Under the pieces are notes generated by a model. The model was not told the DNA's origin. It worked only from the letters and a program-made list of their open reading frames with translations, and did not search any database. Positions 54,546 to 64,000 of a stretch of 64,000 nt of DNA are shown in pieces. The position numbers and the translations under genes are program-made. This DNA is from JAJEFO01 sp965208685 (GTDB lineage: Bacteria > Pseudomonadota > Alphaproteobacteria > Rhodobacterales > Rhodobacteraceae), in contig CBDBPL010000007.1 in assembly GCA_965208685.1 (NCBI GenBank), forward strand, positions 4,836,001-4,900,000, written 5' to 3'. Numbering within the stretch: position 1 is the stretch's first letter; each line of letters begins with the position of its first letter.

Positions 54546-56714
54546 ATGAGGGGCATCGGCGGCAGCACGCTCCGGGGCGGACAGACCGTGTTCCACGGGC
54601 TGCGCATGTGGGGACAGCTCCTGCGGGCGGCGCTGTTCCTCTCGGCCCTGTCCGTCGTGGCCGTGCCGGCCTTCACCCTCTGGCGAAGCACCTCCGGGGC
54701 GGAGCTCTACGCCGTCGGCATGGTGACGCTCGCCGAGGTGAAGCTCGCGATCGGCTACAGGCCGGATTCGGGCCAGGAGGTCCGGCTCTCCGACGGCACG
54801 CGGCGCGCGCTCAGGATCCGCGACATCGCGGCCTCGGTCCCGGCGCTGCAGGCGCGGCAGAGGATCCTGGACGAGATCCTGTCGGGCGCGCGCCTGGGCG
54901 CGATGGCGGGCGCCGGGATGGTCGCGCTCTTCCTCGCCGCGTTCTGGTGGCGCGGCGTCCGTCTCGGGCGGCTGAGGCGAATCCGGGGCGCCGAGATGGT
55001 GACGGCCGCGCAGCTGCGCCGGCGCGTGACGCCGCCGCGCGAGCGCGTCCTGGCCATGCTGCCTGGGGCAGGGAGGATCCGTCCCTACAGCATCGCCGGG
55101 ATCCCGTACCCGGAAAGGGCGGAGACCCAGCACACCATCGTCTCGGGCACCACCGGGTCAGGCAAGACCGTGCTGATCTCGGACATCGTCGCCCAAGTGC
55201 GCGCCCGGGGCGAACGCTGCGTGATCTACGACAAGATGGGGTCCTACACGCGCGCCTTCCTCGATCCGTCCCGCGACGTGCTGATGAACCCGCTCGACGC
55301 AAGGGCGCCGCGCTGGTCGCCCTTCCTCGAGGCGCGGGACCCGCGCGACTTCGACATGATGGCCGCCGCCCTCATCCCCCAGCAGAAGGACACCGTGGAC
55401 CCGTTCTGGGTGACGGCGGCGCGCCAGCTCTTCTCCATCGGGGCGGGCGTGCTCCGCCAGCGGGGCGAGACAAGGAACGCGGTGCTGGTCGACCACCTGC
55501 TCAAGGCCGACCTCACGGCGCTGTCCGAGGCGATGGAGGGCACCGTCGCCCAGTCCATCGTCGATCCCGAGAACCCGAAGACGGCGCTCTCCGTCTGCGC
55601 CATGCTGACCGCCAACCTCTCGGCGCTGGAGCTCCTGCCCGACGAGGGCAGGCCCTTCTCGATCCGCGAGTGGGTCGCCAAGGAGGACGGCGAGGGGTTC
55701 CTGTTCCTCACCTCGCGCGGGGACCAGCACGCGAGCCTCCGTGGCCTGATCTCGACCTGGCTGGAGATCGCGGTCAACGCGCTCCTCTCGCTGGAGCAGG
55801 ACGAGGGACGGCGGATCTGGGTGATCCTCGACGAGCTGCCCACGCTGCACCAGGTGCCGTCATTGCAGCCCGGGCTTGCCGAATCCCGCCAGTTCGGCGG
55901 CTGCTTCGTGCTTGGCGTCCAGGTCGCCTCGGCGCTTCGCGACCTCTACGGGCGGAACGGGGCGGAGACGATCTCGGGGCTCTGCGGCACCCGCGTCGTG
56001 CTGGCCGCGCCCGACCGGGACACCGCGCAGTGGTCGGCGGACAGCCTCGGGCGGAGCGAGGTGGAGGAGGTGGCAGAGGGCTTTTCCTACGGCGCGAACA
56101 CGATCAGGGACGGCGTGAGCCTGACGCCGCGCCGCGAGCTCCGCGCGCTGGCGCTGCCGTCCGAGATCATGCGGCTGAAGAACCTCTCGGGCTACCTCAA
56201 GTTCCCCGGCCCCTTCCCGGTCGCCTCGATCCGGCTGAAACACGTGAAGCGCCCCGCCGCCGCCGCGCGGTTCGTGCCGCGCAAGGGCGAAGGGGTGGAA
56301 GCCGATGACAGAGCGGACGGGGCGGCACCTGCGGCGAGGGCCGACGCGGACAACGCCGCCGAGACCGGCGCGCGCGCGGCTCCGGATCCGGGGAAAAGAG
56401 GCAAGGCGCCCCGCGACAAGGGCGGTGTCGCCAGGGACATGCCGCCGGAGCCTGCCGCGCTGCAGGAGGTCCTGGCGCTTCCACCGCCTGAAGAGCCGCA
56501 AGCGGACGCGGCGGCGCAGGCGGTCGAGGGATCGGGAAAGAAAGGCGGGCGCAAGGCGCAGCGTGCCGAAACGAAGGCTGGCCGCAAGGCGCGGCGATCC
56601 GGATCGCGCGCGACGGATGGGCCTGACGCGACGGGCGAGGCGTCGCCGGGCGAATCCGCTTCGGGAGCCGCGGCCCCGGCAACCGATGGCAGTCACGACG
56701 GAACCTGGTACTGA
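54546..56714 (+). CDS. traD: Type IV coupling protein TraD
   Basis: The 722-residue ATPase links the relaxosome to the channel. Two N-terminal membrane helices (about 22-45 and 118-136) come first. Walker A is HTIVSGTTGSGKTVLISDIV near residue 200 and Walker B is RRIWVILDELPTLHQVPSLQ near 424; QFGGCFVLGVQVASALRDLY and SGLCGTRVVLAAPDRDTAQW follow. The last 150 residues are a charged, Ala/Lys-rich tail that probably contacts relaxase or substrate. It sits 2 bp before the relaxase gene, and the two are surely co-expressed. Confidence 0.92.
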   Translation: MRGIGGSTLRGGQTVFHGLRMWGQLLRAALFLSALSVVAVPAFTLWRSTSGAELYAVGMVTLAEVKLAIGYRPDSGQEVRLSDGTRRALRIRDIAASVPALQARQRILDEILSGARLGAMAGAGMVALFLAAFWWRGVRLGRLRRIRGAEMVTAAQLRRRVTPPRERVLAMLPGAGRIRPYSIAGIPYPERAETQHTIVSGTTGSGKTVLISDIVAQVRARGERCVIYDKMGSYTRAFLDPSRDVLMNPLDARAPRWSPFLEARDPRDFDMMAAALIPQQKDTVDPFWVTAARQLFSIGAGVLRQRGETRNAVLVDHLLKADLTALSEAMEGTVAQSIVDPENPKTALSVCAMLTANLSALELLPDEGRPFSIREWVAKEDGEGFLFLTSRGDQHASLRGLISTWLEIAVNALLSLEQDEGRRIWVILDELPTLHQVPSLQPGLAESRQFGGCFVLGVQVASALRDLYGRNGAETISGLCGTRVVLAAPDRDTAQWSADSLGRSEVEEVAEGFSYGANTIRDGVSLTPRRELRALALPSEIMRLKNLSGYLKFPGPFPVASIRLKHVKRPAAAARFVPRKGEGVEADDRADGAAPAARADADNAAETGARAAPDPGKRGKAPRDKGGVARDMPPEPAALQEVLALPPPEEPQADAAAQAVEGSGKKGGRKAQRAETKAGRKARRSGSRATDGPDATGEASPGESASGAAAPATDGSHDGTWY

Positions 56715-56716
56715 GC

Positions 56717-57484
56717 ATGCTGTCGATCGGGGCGATCTCCTCGGCGGGGCAGGGCGCGCGCTACTACGAGCGGGACGGCTACTACGACAGGGACGATCCC
56801 GCGCATCGCGACGCCAGCGCCTGGGCCGGCAGGGGCGCGGCGGACCTCGGGCTGGAGGGCCCGGTCGATCCGGAGACGTTCCGAGCCGTGCTGGAGGGGC
56901 GGGTTCCCGACGGGTCGGGCACGCGGCTCGGGCGGCGCGGTCGCGACGGGGAGATCCTCCACCGTCCCGGCCGCGACCTCACGTTCTCCGCGCCCAAGTC
57001 GGTGTCGCTCGCGGCGCTGGTGGGCGGCGACAGGCGGATCGTGGAGGCCCACGACCGGGCGGTCAGGGCGACGCTGGACTGGGTCGAGCGGAACGCCGCC
57101 GAGACCCGCATGAAGGATCCGGAGACCGGAACGATGCGGCGGGTCGGCAGCCAGCGGATCGTCGCCGCCACGTTCCGGCATGACGCCTCGCGGAGCCTCG
57201 ATCCGCAGCTTCACACGCACGCGGTGCTGGCCAACATGGCGAGGGGCGGGGACGGGAAGTGGCGGTCGATGGCCAACGAGGGCCTCTACGAACGGCAGAA
57301 GCTGATCGGCATGCTCTACAGGAACGAACTGGCCGCCGGGCTCTCCCGACTCGGCTACGGCATCGAGAAGACCCATGCCGACGGGCGCTTCGAGATCGCG
57401 GGCGTCTCCCGGGAGGCGGTCGAGGCGTTCTCGATCTTGCAAGAACATGAGTGGTCGCAGCCTACAAGGCTGAAATCATTATAA
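56717..57484 (+). pseudogene. traI: MobF-family (TraI/TrwC) relaxase, truncated after the relaxase domain core
   Basis: The N-terminal 239 residues are a TrwC-type relaxase. They include tyrosine pairs Y16-Y17 and Y22-Y23 (ARYYERDGYY), DLTFSAPKSVSLAAL, and the three-His metal site H155, H166 and H168 (RHDASRS-LDPQLHTHAVLAN). The protein diverges after REAVEAFS (near 57434), reading 16 unrelated codons to a stop at 57484. Full-length relatives have 900 or more residues including a helicase. The catalytic core is thus kept but the helicase half is lost, and composition changes abruptly to AT-richer DNA at the junction. Confidence 0.88.
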
Positions 57485-57549
57485 TACATTTGGAATTCTG
57501 GATCACTTATGCAGCGTGTCAACACAATAGCAACACCGCACCCAGAGAG

Positions 57550-57975
57550 TGGGGGGTAACCATTCGGTGCAGCTGTGGAATCTGGCAAATTCGGTGATGA
57601 CGCAGGTAGTGGAAGCTCAAGGAACCCTTGCTTTCGCGGCGGTTCAAGATGCGCGCCTTGCCGAATCTCCACGGGTTCTCCGAATGCTTACAGTGGGGGT
57701 AACCGTTCGGGCAAGCCGTTTGCTTTGCAAGTTTGGTGATGACGCTGTAGCGGAAACCCATGAAATCCCTGCCTTTGCGGTGGTTTGCTATGCGCACCCT
57801 TCCGAATCTCCACGGCTTCCCCGAACGGTTACGAGTGGGGGTAAGCGTTCGTTCGAGCCGTGGAAATTGCAAATTCGGGAATCACTCAGGTAGCAGAAGC
57901 TCAAGGAAACCTTGCTTTCGCGGTGGTTCATGATGCGCGCATTGCCGAATCTCCACGGCTTGTCCGAATGCTTGC
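57550..57975. repeat. Three tandem copies of a degenerate unit of about 143 bp
   Basis: Units begin near 57550, 57694 and 57835, each opening with a TGGGGGTAA-like block. Shared segments include AAATTCGGTGATGACGC, GGAAGCTCAAGGAA, CTTGCTTTCGCGG and CCGAATCTCCACGG. The copies differ by scattered substitutions and small indels, so they are old. They are not spaced like CRISPR repeats and no stable gene spans them. They directly follow the truncated relaxase and may be what was inserted there, or the residue of a larger insertion. Confidence 0.8.
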
Positions 57976-58644
57976 GTCGAAGGCAAGCATTCCAGGTTTT
58001 GCAATCGTCCGGTCACCTACGACCGTAGGAGGGCCACGGTGGCCACGGTCGAGTCGTCCGGCAACCTGTCCTCTCGCCAACGTCGAGTGCGGCAGAGGTC
58101 GATGCGCCAGCAAGTCGCGAAATGATTCCATTGCTTTCTCGGCCTTTTCGATCGCGGCCAAGCCGGTCGCAGGCGCAAACGCCGCCCGCATGGATTTCGT
58201 GCCGCGATGCCGCCTTTCCTTTCGGCGATTGTGCCGGCTTTGGCGGATGCGCGGTTGACTCGTGATATCCTTTCGAGATGTCAAAACCCTTACGCTCGTC
58301 TTCGTGCCGTCCGCCATTTTCGCAGTCCGCAATCAGACAGTCACCCCTTGGGTCCGATCCCCGGACCCCGCGTGTCTCCTCCTGTCCGCAACCATGCTTT
58401 CTGCCCGCAACGAGCCGCAACCGTTCGGTCGGTCCGTGGATACGAACTGGCCCAGACTGCGTTCGAAATTCGCGTGGAAAACGAACAGGCTGCCGGCAGA
58501 TCCGGCCGTGTTCCAGACTCCTTCCTTGCCCGCCGCTTCACGTCGGGGACGCGCTATGGCGTCATTATGCGATGAAGTTCCATAGCGTGCCGCAATTGAA
58601 CTGCCAAATTTCACGAAGGTAGCCACCCAATTCCGCGCATCCCG
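57976..58644. other. Stretch without a supported gene
   Basis: About 670 bp between the tandem repeats and the DUF2285 genes. Open frames on both strands are short or lack ribosome-binding sites and motifs. The base composition is mixed. Confidence 0.4.
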
Positions 58645-58845
58645 TCACTCATCCGGCAGGCCCTGCGGCACGAGGTCCCGCCAGCCGCCGCCGGCCAGCT
58701 TCCGCGCCTTCGCGATCCGGCGCCGCACCTTCGAGCGCATCCCGCCGTCGGACGTCCACTCCCTGGCCACCTCCTCGGCGCCCCAGGCGTCCTCCGCGAT
58801 CCCGCGCGCGCTCCGGCCCGCCGCGAGGCCGTCCAGGACCATCAT
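58645..58845 (-). CDS. Short DUF2285-type protein
   Basis: A 66-residue protein: MMVLDGLAAGRSARGIAEDA, then a WTSDGGMRSKVRRRIAKARK segment and GGGWRDLVP. This matches the C-terminal helical half of DUF2285 proteins common in alphaproteobacterial conjugative elements (L-D-x-x-x-x-G-x-S-x-R-x-I-A ... L-R-x-x-V-R-R). The ATG overlaps the stop of the upstream gene (TGATG), so the two are translationally coupled and look like one ancestral DUF2285 protein split in two. It is probably a DNA-binding regulator of the element. Confidence 0.65.
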   Translation of the reverse strand: MMVLDGLAAGRSARGIAEDAWGAEEVAREWTSDGGMRSKVRRRIAKARKLAGGGWRDLVPQGLPDE

Positions 58846-59399
58846 CAGCCCGCCGGCCTCGCGAACCCCTCCCACCGACCCTTCCCGTTCCGTGGCACGG
58901 TCCTTCCCGAGACGTTCCAGAAGTCGAGCATGCGCCGCATCGCGTGCGGCATCCTGAGCCCGAACGGCAGCAGGACGGAGACGCCGGCGCCGTCGGGGAG
59001 CGTCCCGGGCTCCCGGAGCCGCACCTGCACCGCCGCGCCGCCATGCTCGACCTTGAGCACGAGCCCGCCGTCCAGGAGCCTGAGCCCCTCGACGGCGCCG
59101 CCCTCGTCGGCCAGCCCTGCCAGCGGCGGCGCGGACAGGTCCGGCACGGCCTCGGGCATCCTGCGCTGGCGCCAGAACGGCGTGAGCGGCCCCTCCGCCG
59201 CGAAGGGGTCCTCCCAGGCGAGCAGCTCGAAGCGCGCCGCCTCCGTGTCGGCCTTGGTCTGCACCCTGATCGGGAAGGTCCCCGGCTCCGGCGGAGCCGA
59301 CGCGGCGGATTCCGCCGCATGCCTGGCCCAGGCCTCGCGGTACTCCGCAGTCCGCCTCAGCACCGCCCAGGCGAAGGTGCCGTCCCCGTCCTCCGCCAT
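58845..59399 (-). CDS. DUF2285/transcriptional-regulator-domain-like protein
   Basis: A 184-residue protein beginning with FAWAVLRRTAEYREAWARHA, the W-x-x-L-R-R-x-x-x-Y-R-x-x-W motif of the N-terminal domain that precedes DUF2285 in element-borne proteins. The middle has LLAWEDPFAAEGPLTPFWRQ, and the end carries a DUF2285-like beta part (VQVRLREPGTLPDGAGVSVL, LPFGLRMPHAMRRMLDFWN). The helical end of the domain is in the coupled downstream gene. An in-frame stop lies just upstream of the ATG, so the start is firm. Confidence 0.65.
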   Translation of the reverse strand: MAEDGDGTFAWAVLRRTAEYREAWARHAAESAASAPPEPGTFPIRVQTKADTEAARFELLAWEDPFAAEGPLTPFWRQRRMPEAVPDLSAPPLAGLADEGGAVEGLRLLDGGLVLKVEHGGAAVQVRLREPGTLPDGAGVSVLLPFGLRMPHAMRRMLDFWNVSGRTVPRNGKGRWEGFARPAG

Positions 59400-59458
59400 C
59401 GCGCGGCGTCAGACCCGGGCGCGCGGCACGGCCGCGCTTCGGAAGGATGCCCGCCGCC

Positions 59459-59659
59459 TCATCTCGCGGCGCCGCACGGGACGGGCACGGTCTCCCGGGG
59501 CGCCCGCGCGTCCCGCGCGCCGGATCCGGGCGGGCCGAACGCCATGCCGCAAAGGGCATGCCGAAGGGCTTCCGTCAGGGACTCGTTCGCCAGGCGCAGC
59601 TCGCGGTTCTCGCGTTCCAGTTCCTCCAGCCGCTCCCCGCCGGACGCGGCCCGCGTCAC
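59459..59659 (-). CDS. Small coiled-coil ORF after the autotransporter
   Basis: A GTG-initiated frame one base after the autotransporter stop gives 66 residues. ERLEELERENRELRLANESL is a heptad-like coiled coil of the kind seen at the end of IS3 OrfA proteins, followed by an unstructured Pro/Arg/Gly tail. It may be an IS remnant or a coupled small protein. No clear ribosome-binding site beyond coupling. Confidence 0.3.
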   Translation of the reverse strand: MTRAASGGERLEELERENRELRLANESLTEALRHALCGMAFGPPGSGARDARAPRETVPVPCGAAR

Positions 59660-59660
59660 G

Positions 59661-62600
59661 TCACCATTCCCGCGTCAGCCGGAACCCGGCCTCGATTCCG
59701 CCGCCCTCGCGGGCGCCGAGATCGATTCCCCTCGAGGACCGCACGCTTTGCCGCTCCCTTGACCAGCTGAGCCCCGCCCCGACGGCGGCGTCCCCGGCGG
59801 TGCCGGGCTCCATCCAGAAGTCGTGGTTGAGGCTCTCGGGGAAGGCCAGGTCCGGCGCGAGCCGCCAGCCGAGCCGCAGGTCCTCCGCGTCCGGGCTTCC
59901 GGTGACGCGCCCGTAGGCGCTGCCGGTCATGCCGTGCCGCCAGGCCGACAGGTCCGTGCCCCAGGCCATCTCGAGGCCGAGGCTGCCGGTTCCGCCGCCG
60001 GTGCCGTCGTCGGCGCCGGGAATGGCCTCCGGCTCAAGGAGCGCCGCCACGCCGCCCGTGGGCGCGCCGCCCCAGCCGCGGGTGGCGATCACCGAGGGCC
60101 CGAGCCGCGTGTCCGGGCGGGGATCCCAGGACATCGAGACCGCCAGCCCCCAGTCCTTCAGGTCCCGGTCCTCGTGCAGCGCCAGCGCGCGGCCGTCGAA
60201 GGAAACGGAAAGGCCGCGCCCGGGATCCCGGTACCGGACCCCGCCGCCGGCCTCGATGCCGACCCCGGTCTCGGCGTCGCCGCCGTCGCGCCGGAGCCCG
60301 ATCTCGAGCCGCGGGACGAGCGTCCCGCCCGAGGCGAGCGCGCGGCTCCAGGCCGACTCCAGCCCAAGGCGCAGCCGCGTGGTCGTGGCCGAGGTCGCGT
60401 CGAGGCCGGGGACGGCCTCGGAGTCCGTCCGCGTCATGAGCGCGTCCGCGCGCCAGCGGAGGCTGGCGTCGCCGAGCGCCGCGACGGTCACGGGCACGCC
60501 GTCCGCGCCGGCGGCCGCCATCGACCAGTCCAGCCCGGCGACGAAGGGCTCGTCCCGCCCCTCGGGCGCGAGCGTCATCTCGCCGCGTCCGGTGCCGGCC
60601 GCGCCCCAGATCGTGGGCGCGCCGTCCTTGCGGCGACCGGCCCAGGGCACGAGGCCCGTGAGATCCGCCTCGATGGTGCCGGACGCCGTCGGGCCGGCGT
60701 ATCCGCCCTCGCCGCGGCTGCGGAACAGCATGAGGCCGAAGAGCGCCTCCCTGCGCGTCCAGTCGGTGCCGAGCATGGCGGAGGTCACGTCGCCGTCGAA
60801 GTCCATCTGTTCCTCGCGTCCCGAGAAGCCGGACCTTGCCACGCGGCCCCAGAGGCCGAGGGAGAGCCCGCCGTCGGTCTCCCGCATGATCTCGAAGGCG
60901 GTGCCCAGCATGGCCTCCTCGGCCGTACTTGAGCGGGTCTGCCCGGCCTCCGCCGCGCCGTCCTCGCCCTCGTCCTCCTGCGGCGCCAGCAGCGCCAGGA
61001 AGGCGAGGCGCTCGCCCTCGGAGAACTCCGGGATCGCGAAGGGATCCGCGTCCGTGGCGTCCGCCGTCTCCATGCCTGCGCCATCGGCGGTCTCCGTTCC
61101 GGCTTCCGCGAGGTCCGCCGCGGCTCCGGTTCCGGTCCCCGTCACGGAGGGCAGCGCCTCGCCGGCGATCCGGCCCCGGAATCCGGGCGTGCGGTCGGCG
61201 GACATCCGCTCGCGGATCGCGTCGACGGACTGCTCCGCCACCGTGCGCCCGAAGCGCGCCAGCCACGCCGTCGGGATCGGGTCGTCGTTGACGATCGTGC
61301 CCGTCGCCTCGCCGTCGGCGATGCGCCCGCCCGTGGCGTTCGAGAGGCGCAGCACGAACGTCTCCTCGCCCTCGTCGAGGGCGTCGTCGAGGATGGGCAC
61401 GTTCACCGTCTTCGCCGTCTCGCCCGGGGCGAAGGTGAGCGTGCCGCTCGTCGCCGTGTAGTCCTCGCCCGCCTTCGCCGTGCCGTCGGCGGTCGCGTAG
61501 TCCACCGTCACCCGGTGCTCGCTCGAGGTGAAGGCGCGGCTCAAGCTCACCTCGAACGCGGCCTTCGCGCCCGCGCCCTCGTTCGCGCGCGCATCCGCCA
61601 CCGAGATCGTCGGGCGCCAGTCCACCTTGTGGTTCGAGTCGTGGCCGAGGCCGGTGTGGCCGAGGACAGCGCTCGTGCCGCCCGCCGAGCGGATCGTGCC
61701 GCCGTTGAGCGCCAGCGTGTTCGCGAGCACCGCGATCCCCTGCGTCGAGTAGTTCGGCTCCACCACCGTGTGGGCGAAGGTGAGGCTGCTCGTGCCGCTG
61801 CCGCCCGCGTAGGCCGCCTGCTTCGTGCCCCAGTGCGCCGGGTCCATGTCGATCGAGAGCCGCGGCGCGCCGGTCACCGTCACCGCCTCGCTGAACGTCG
61901 CCCGGATGCGGATCGTCTCGCCCAGCATGTAGGTGCTGCCCGACGCCGGGCTCGAGACCACCGACACCCCCGTCACCGTCGGCGGGCCGCTGTCCCCGCT
62001 CGTGCCGCCGGGGCCGCTCTCCTCCCCCGCCGTCCGCCAGTCCACCTTGTGGTCCGCGTCGTGGGCGAGGCCGTCATGCGCGAGGCCCGCGTCCGCGCCG
62101 CCCGCGCGGATCGTGCCGCCGTTCAGCGCCAGCGTGTTCGCGAGCACCGCGATCCCCTGCGTCGAGATGTTGGGCTCCACCACCGTGTGGGCGAAGGTCA
62201 GGCTGCCCGTGCCGCCGCCGCTCTCGTAGGCCGCCCACTTCTCGCCCCACTCGGCCGGGTCCATGTCGATCTTGAGCCTGGGCGTCCCCGTCACGTCGAC
62301 CGGCCCGTCGAAGCTCACCCGCACGCGGATGATGTCGCCGAGGCCGTAGGTCCGGTCCGCGCCCGCGCCCGAGACCACCGACACCCCGGTCACCGATGCG
62401 GGCCCGGCGTCGCCCTGCCCGCCGGCGCCGCCGGCGGCCGCGGTGTTGTTGGTCACCGACTCGCCGCTGAAGGTCGCCAGGTCGTTGCCCGCCGGGTCCT
62501 CGACCACGTCCCCCGACGCAGGCTTCGTGTAGGCCACCGTCACCGTCTCGCCGGCCGCCACCGCCGAGGCCAGGGTCACCGCCGCCGTCTTGCCGGAGAG

Positions 62601-64000
62601 GGCGACCGTGCCCGTGCCGGCGATGCTCCGGGCCGAGCCGCCCGAAGGCGTCGCGCTCACCGTGAACGCGCTCCCCGCCGGCGATACGGTCCAGTTCAGG
62701 AGCTCGTTGAAGGTGACGGTCAGCGCCGTCCCGTCCACCGCCGCGCTGGCGAAGGCGGGCGCCGCCGTGTCGCCGACGGCGTTGGTCACCGCGAAGTTGG
62801 TGAAGCTCACCACCTCGTTGCCCGCGGGGTCCCGCAGCTTCTTGTTGTCGCCGCCCGCGTCGGACGGGTCGTAGCTCACCGTCACCGTCTGGCCCGCGGT
62901 CAACGGGTTGGTAGTGATAGAGAGCGACACCAACCGCTTCTGGGCCAAGACGTTGACCGAGTTGATGGTCCGGTCGGTGCCGTTCACGGTCACGGTGAAC
63001 GCCGCCCCGGATGGCCTGTTGTCGAGAGGTTCAAGCGCCGAGTGCAGCGCCTCGCCGAAGTCGATTGCTAAGGTGGAAATGCTGGTGCTTCCCGTCACAA
63101 CGGCGAATTTCGGGGCGGGGGGCGTGGTGTCGGTCGGCCGTGTTGTTGGTCACCGCCTGGTCGGCGAAGGTCTCCACGTCGTTGCCGGCGGCGTCCTGCA
63201 GCGGGTTGGCGGCGGGTTTCGTGTAGCGCACCTTGACCGTATCGCCGTGTGCGACCGCCGAGGCCAGGGTGAGCGTCACGGTTGCGCCGTCGATGGCGAC
63301 GCCGCCCGCGGCGACGTTGCGCCGGGCGCTGCCCACCGTGACGTGGAAGTCCCCGGGCGCGGGCACCGAGGCCTCGTCCAGGGCCTCGTCGAAGGTGACG
63401 GTCAGCGCCGTCCCGTCCACCGCCGCGCTCTCGAACGCGGGAGGCCCGGTATCGTTGGTCACCGCCTGGTCGGCGAAGGTCTCCACGTCGTTGCCGGCGG
63501 CGTCCTGCAGCGGGTTGGCGGAGGGTTTCGTGTAGCGCACCTTGACCGTGTCGCCCTTGCTCACCGCCGAGGCCAGGGTCAGCGTCACCGTCTTGCCGGA
63601 GATGGCGACGCCGCCCGCGGCGACGTTGCGCCGGGCGCTGCCCACCGAGACGTAAAAGTCGCCGGGCGCGGGCACCGAGTCCTCGTCCAGGTCCTCGTCG
63701 AAGGTCACGGTCAGCGCCGTCCCGTCCACCGACGCGCTCTCGAACGAGGGCGCTTCGCCGTCGCCGGGGGTGCCGGAGCCGCCGATCGTCAGGCGCAGCG
63801 AGACCTCCGCGCCAGGGGCACCGTAAGCGTTGCTATGTGCATTCCAAGAGGCAGCCGTTCCTTGGTCAGCATAGGTTGCGTCGGCAAGGCGAAGCTGCGT
63901 CGTGCCCCAATGCAGCGTAGCCGTGTCCCTGAGACCCTTGGGCCATGACTTGTCCAGCGAGAGAACCACAATTATGGGTAGTTGAGGGGTTTGCAGGTAG
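59661..64000 (-). pseudogene. Large autotransporter adhesin with SwmB and Calx-beta modules, 5'-partial, one frameshift
   Basis: The gene runs off the right edge (its N-terminus is not seen) and ends at 59661. From the N-terminal side, two SwmB-type modules (ALTVTFDEDLDEDSVPAPGD, TLTLASAVSKGDTVKVRYTK) are followed by more divergent SwmB units. Then come two copies of a module with TYMLGETIRIRATFSEAVTV and FAHTVVEPNYSTQGIAVLAN, a Calx-beta domain (ISVADARANEGAGAKAAFEV) and a C-terminal autotransporter barrel of about 350 residues (GLSLGLWGRVARSGFSGREE to RLTREW). A 4-base tandem duplication at 63130-63137 shifts the frame between the second and third SwmB units. Without it the reading is continuous. 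Surface adhesion is the likely role. Confidence 0.85.
63145..63755. repeat. Two near-identical 309-bp coding repeats in the autotransporter
   Basis: The units begin at 63145 and 63454, each opening with GTTGGTCACCGCCTGG, with a period of exactly 309 bp (103 codons). They encode successive SwmB modules and differ at only scattered positions. Such identity favours unequal recombination and module copy-number change. Confidence 0.85.

Noticed and set aside
57434..57550. Group II intron or IS end at the relaxase break
   Set aside because: No intron domain V/VI signature, reverse transcriptase, or paired terminal inverted repeat could be seen near the junction.
57550..57975. Possible CRISPR array
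   Set aside because: Units are about 143 bp, contiguous and degenerate, with no short conserved repeat alternating with unique spacers and no cas genes.
61515..63071. 518-codon open frame opposite the autotransporter
   Set aside because: Repeats in it merely mirror the SwmB repeats on the coding strand.

Overview
Organism. The window looks like chromosome from an alphaproteobacterium of, or close to, the order Rhodobacterales. It is GC-rich. lysC is followed by ptsP. TCA-cycle genes run mdh/sucCD/sucAB/lpd on one strand and sdhCDAB on the other, with two ethylmalonyl-CoA-pathway genes (mcl2-like thioesterase and mch hydratase) beside sdh. All calls come from reading the sequence and remembered family motifs; no search was run.

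Layout. 0-5.2 kb: the tail of a Sir2 deacylase, a convergent PCu(A)C copper chaperone, lysC and ptsP. 5.4-17.5 kb, minus strand: lpd, sucB, sucA, sucD, sucC, and mdh after a gap. The 2.9-kb mdh-sucC gap holds one intact VOC gene plus debris: a RES-toxin fragment, a decayed RelB/ParE-type toxin-antitoxin pair, a 396-bp IS3-derived miniature element, a perfect 15-bp hairpin and a trace of a helix-turn-helix gene. Two identical 8-bp palindromes exactly 20 bp apart lie just upstream of sucC and look like an operator. 17.8-23.8 kb, plus strand: frameshifted mcl2, mch, then sdhC, sdhD, sdhA, a small ORF and sdhB. 23.9-26.0 kb: a BNR-repeat protein and a DUF1989 protein. 26.0-28.9 kb: an initiator tRNA with a good promoter but a lost 3' acceptor strand, a nucleosidase pseudogene, and recQ. 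28.9-35.5 kb, minus strand: a HelD-type helicase with zinc ribbons, an AT-rich patch with one small ORF, an HNH endonuclease and a HEPN/RES-domain protein. The last two look like a small defence or toxin island beside a conjugative element.

36.2-57.4 kb is an almost complete F-type conjugation module: HTH protein, pilin, traL, E, K, B, V, C, an HD-like gene, trbI, a TraF-type signal peptidase, traW, ssb, traU, trbC, traN, traF, traH, traG, a reverse-strand membrane protein, traD and a MobF relaxase. Most genes touch or overlap. The relaxase breaks off after about 239 residues, so the element is probably not self-transmissible as it stands. At least seven single-base frameshifts fall between 40.4 and 45.7 kb, while both flanks of the operon are clean. 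That pattern could be decay of one segment or consensus error. Beyond the break lie three tandem repeats of about 143 bp, a gene-poor stretch, two overlapping DUF2285-type genes, and a large autotransporter with repeated SwmB and Calx-beta modules that runs off the right edge. A 4-base tandem duplication breaks its frame.

How it fits together. The first 26 kb is core metabolism: the oxidative TCA cycle from 2-oxoglutarate to oxaloacetate, together with C2 assimilation enzymes. The rest is accessory DNA in several stages of decay. The least familiar parts are the mdh-sucC debris patch with its neighbouring operator, the HNH/RES pair, and the T4SS segment in which traV, traC, an HD-like gene and trbI share one reading frame.
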